DNA of 64,000 nucleotides, from the NCBI GenBank assembly GCA_964034945.1, contig OZ035961.1:93275991-93339990 (forward strand), given 5' to 3'. This DNA is from Chrysopilus asiliformis. Lineage: Eukaryota > Arthropoda > Insecta > Diptera > Rhagionidae. Both the position numbers and the translations under genes were made by a program. Below, in pieces: positions 60,541-64,000 of this stretch. Below the pieces are notes generated by a model that saw only the letters and a program-made list of their open reading frames with translations, searched no databases and was not told the origin of the DNA. Positions within the stretch are counted from its first letter, which is position 1. Each line of letters begins with the position of its first letter.

Positions 60541-61350
60541 GATTGCATGGAGAGGTGGATGGAAGTTGGCCCGCGTGCGCAAACCCATGAAACTCCCTGG
60601 TCGGGCAGGGGTTATTAATAAAGACCACACATCTGACAACAAGACCACCCAACTGGCCCGAGTGAGAGTGAATGAAGTGACTCCAATGCTTGCGATCTTT
60701 TGACTGGTGCCGAGGAGGAAGGGGAGCGGCAGCACATGTGGTTGACGTTAAGCTGGAGCAATGCATGGATCTGATGGCTTCTTTTGACTTCAGTCTAGTA
60801 CGCAAATCGCAAATGTTCACATGCAGATTACCTGCTCTCAGTACGCTATCGAAATCTGGCTAGCGACGAGGATGTGGATATCAAGAGCAGTTCCAGGTAT
60901 CCCTTCCGGTCAGTCCTTCCGCCAATAGTGGTTTCAGTTGGGAAAAAGCTTTTTCTGCCGGTAAAATCGACGCAGCATCTTGACTTCCACATGATCATTC
61001 GGAAAAATGCCTCAGCCACTTTGGATTCCCGCCGGCAAGTAAACTTCATGGGCTAATCCTTTAATGGACAGATCTTACGATCGTCGATGGCGGGAATGAA
61101 GAGAGATTGGAGTGAAGATAGCTAAGGCCATCAGGTTGATTTCGTTGATTCCGTCGATTGCTGGGCGAGCTCGAAATTCCCAATTAGCCGGCCTTCTGGT
61201 TGATGGCTTAATTAAGCCTCTATGGCGCCCGTATTCGGTTTTAGTTCCTTTCCATCTCCACTCCTCCACTTACCTCCTGTCTGCCTACCACGGCATCACT
61301 TTTTCTTCTTGCTTCAACTTTTGGGAAGATTTTTTCTCTCTCTCTATTGT
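60541..61350. promoter_or_regulatory. Polycomb-response-element-like motif cluster in the inv intron
   Basis: A GC-richer, repeat-free stretch. GCCAT (Pho/YY1 core, either strand) occurs at 60774, 61087, 61127, 61203 and 61222; four of these fall within 140 bp. GAGAG occurs at 60550, 60664 and 61101, plus a TCTCTCTCTCT run at 61335-61345. Pho and GAGA-factor sites together characterise Drosophila PREs, including those of inv/en. Frames on both strands through here (up to 158 codons) start without ATG. Function is inferred. Confidence 0.4.
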
Positions 61351-63843
61351 TTTTCGGATGTTTCCTTTTTTATCCGGGAAGTTGGTTTGGGAATCGATCG
61401 ACCTTCTTAATTTCTCAGATGAAACCAATACCTTTCGCTTGGAATTTCGGTCAAAGAATACTGTAGTTGAGTTGATTGAGACCTCGTGAAGTAGAAGAAG
61501 AAGAAGCCTCGTGGCGTTCGATTGTTTTGTTACGGTGTTTCGTGCGTGATATCATGTGGACCACCGCATCGGAATCGGTATCTGTCATAAAATGAAATCA
61601 TAAAATTCATTTATCTTCACAAACTTTAATCGGAACATGTTTGAAATTTTTGTGATGCATGGCATTTAGAATTTTTTGGGAATAATTTCCGTGGAAATTG
61701 GGCTACTGAGGCCGTGTAGTGACATACTGAAACATACAGATTATTCAGTTATTTTATTTTCACATAATTTAACTAGAATTAGAGACATTGGATGTATTTT
61801 TCAGATATTTCTAATAATCTCAGTTAAAATAGGACTTTTTCTAAATATACGAGGTTTTGGTAAAAAGTAATGAGATAGAGTGTATTAAGATAAAACATTT
61901 GAAATGAATTTGTTCGAAACATTTTATCTCAGCGTGACGGGTTCACAAGAAGGAATAGAGCGCCACACTGGCACGAATGGGCTACACCAGGTTTATCAGG
62001 TCTAAAATTAACAAAATATTTGTCGGTATGTTAAAAATTTGTCGCGTAGATAAATTTTTTATCATATTGATAAACATTTTGTTAATTTTTCTCCTGATAA
62101 ATTTCTTATCTTTATTATTTTTATTTATGAATATTTTTTGAGTGTATCGGTGTGCCTTTCAAAACTTTTTGTTACAATGCATCGTTTTCAAGAAAATCTC
62201 AGAAATCGAATGCATCGTTTTCAAGAAAATCATTTGTATAGGAAATGGGGAAAGTAGGGCTGGGGAGTTTTTTATGTACGAACCATATCCAGGATTAGAT
62301 TAATATTTAGAACCTTTCTTAGGTGCATATATTTTTTTTATAGTTCCAGCCAGAGCTTAGGGGAAGACTCTTTAATGCCGAAGCACAGCTCAGGATGATC
62401 TTATAACTTAAAAAAAGCTATTTGTAGAGGGATCAAAGGACTTTCTGCCTAGGACTTCCAATTAAATATTGGTCTCCAAAAGCAGTGGATAGTTGTGAAA
62501 CAGTTATATACACTTACATATAAAAGTTCAAAAAAACAATATTTCATATAATGTGAACCCTCATGGTCATTTTTTCCGGGTCTAATTTAATTTCTAGTCC
62601 AACCCTGACGGGAGTTCCTTTTTCTTCCTATTTTTCAGTGGCGCGAAACTTTCGAAATTCCATCACCTCCAGTTTTACATGGATTGGGGTTCTAACATTT
62701 GTAAGGTATTGCAACGTATCAACTGTAAAAACCGTTTTAAAAAGATATTTTTCTACCGAAAAGTGTCATATCATTATAATCACCGTGATACTTTTTTAAA
62801 TATAAGTGGGCGATTCGACTATTTCCTTTTTTTTGTATACGTTTCATAATTAAACGATTTCGTTGTATATTATATTGATTGATGCACATCAATAAGAGTG
62901 ATTAATACCACGTTTATTGTATAAAATACGAAAGTAATCAATATTTACCAATTCTATTAGACCAAACTTATGAAATCATTTTAATTTCACACGAAAATCA
63001 CATGAGTTTTTGACACGATCTTCATCAAGAAATCAATTAATATTCGAACGGGCATCACAATATTTACCATTATTGTCGTAGAATATAAATTATTGAAACT
63101 TTTATCCACATTATAATAATTAATCTGGTAACCCTTATTCTGTGGAGTGATTTTTCTTCAAATTGCCTGCGGTTGGGCCCGTCATTCTGTGTTTTTAGAT
63201 CAAATCTCTGGTAGATCACTTTTTTGTATGTGAAGATCTTTGACAGATGGCTTCATTAGTCTCACATGTGCGAGCATAAATGTCATTCACGTGGTGATCT
63301 TCGTTTAATGCCATTGAATCTTTGTAGATTTTGATGTTGGTGGTTGCTGATCTTGAATTATGGCTCTTCACTGTTGGATCAGATCACTTAAGATTTTCGC
63401 TGATTTTTGCGCGCTTAATGCTCAGCATGCTGGCGAAAATTTCTGGAATTTATGTACAACAAGCGTATAGTTTCACCCTCTGACGAATTACTAAGAATAA
63501 CGCGCCATCTCCCATGATTTACGACTTGTGGAAGTGCATGCGTGTCAGCGAACCAACCGCAGATCCATTGTTTCTATGTGGGTGGCATATGCTAAAAATC
63601 ACAAAATCTCGACAAAAAGAAATGTAGAAATAATCCGCAAACTGTCAGTCACTTAAGTGAGCAATCATAGAAATGGAAAAATATTTCCGGTAAATAAAGA
63701 AGTCGCAGAAAAAGTGTTTTTTTCAAAAATAGAGTAATTGAGATAGTGTTACTGAAATTGGTTAAACCGTTATTAAACCGGGTCCTTGAAATTTTTAAAT
63801 GAAACCAATTAAAAAAAGGCTGAAAGAGGTGTTAAAATCGTTC
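61351..63843. other. Intronic DNA, no recognised gene
   Basis: It contains a decayed 130-bp-type unit at 62170-62280 (a duplicated tgcatcgttttcaagaaaat) and the second copy of the 70-bp repeat at 62330-62405. Confidence 0.35.
62330..62405 (+). repeat. Short dispersed repeat, copy 2
   Basis: tatagttccagccagagc, aggggaagactcttta and cgaagcacagctcagga match 28-100. Confidence 0.6.
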
Positions 63844-63847
63844 TTAA

Positions 63848-64000
63848 CACGTTCGTGACATTTGCTTTTTCAACTTTTTTTACATTTGAACATCGTGTAC
63901 CACGGGTGGTACACTAGCGATTTGTTTTCTGGCGGTTGTACGCTATCGGTGGTACACGGTGCGTGTTTTTATATTACTTTATAAAATACTGACAATTTAT
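63848..64000. mobile_element. piggyBac-like MITE with GTGTACCAC palindromes, cut by the window edge
   Basis: TTAA at 63844-63847, then CACGTTCGTGACATTTGC and the same GTGTACCACgggTGGTACAC block as 11612-11829, nearly identical for about 130 bp. The right end lies outside the window. Confidence 0.75.

Noticed and set aside
60344..60820. 158-codon minus-strand frame
   Set aside because: It starts at GTG, has no known domain or splice context, and lies in the motif-rich island better explained as regulatory.
61100..61489. Plus-strand frame of about 130 codons
   Set aside because: No ATG near its start and no recognisable product; probably a result of higher GC.
22045..64000. Homeobox exon of inv or a neighbouring engrailed
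   Set aside because: I looked on both strands for the WFQNKR and KRPRTAF codon patterns and found none; the only tggtttca hits belong to the foldback repeat end.

Overview
The window looks like a piece of AT-rich insect chromosome, most likely dipteran. The evidence is a seven-exon phosphatase gene with introns of 56-149 bases, a large first exon of the segmentation gene invected, and a dense load of short inverted-repeat (MITE-like) elements. I cannot fix the species. There are no bacterial operons, rRNA genes, recognisable tRNAs or CRISPR arrays.

Layout. From 1750 to 3321 (minus strand) lies a PP2C-type phosphatase of the PPM1F/POPX class. I assembled seven exons, and all splice phases agree. 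Its last exon(s) run off the left edge. From 3.3 to 19.3 kb is AT-rich intergenic DNA with several repeats. From 19.3 to 20.2 kb is a GAGAG/CTCTC-rich probable promoter and leader. From 20184 to 22044 (plus) is the first coding exon of invected: 620 codons carrying the insect Inv/En blocks (RKS..YAEELMKQQM, the Groucho-binding eh1 FSIDNIL and the EH2 block WPAWVYCTRYSDRPSSG). It ends at a clean gtaagt donor. I found no homeobox exon downstream, so everything from 22045 to 64000 is most simply read as one inv intron of at least 42 kb.

Inside that presumed intron are two minus-strand candidate nested genes (26.0-26.3 kb and 44.37-44.83 kb). There is also a hexanucleotide array of about 320 bp, a GAGAG-rich palindromic segment split by a mariner remnant (42.7-43.6 kb), and a GC-richer segment with clustered GCCAT and GAGAG motifs (60.5-61.35 kb) that resembles a Polycomb response element. 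The rest is mostly mobile-element debris: piggyBac-like elements with TTAA target sites, hAT-like elements with 7-8 bp target duplications, pogo-like minis, a Helitron-like end, a mariner remnant, and several unnamed repeat families present in two to six copies.

How the parts may work together. The inv exon encodes the repressor half of a homeodomain transcription factor. In Drosophila the inv/en region is a large Polycomb-regulated domain, and the GAGA-rich promoter and intronic motif clusters here would fit such control. That link is inference from motifs, not something the sequence proves.
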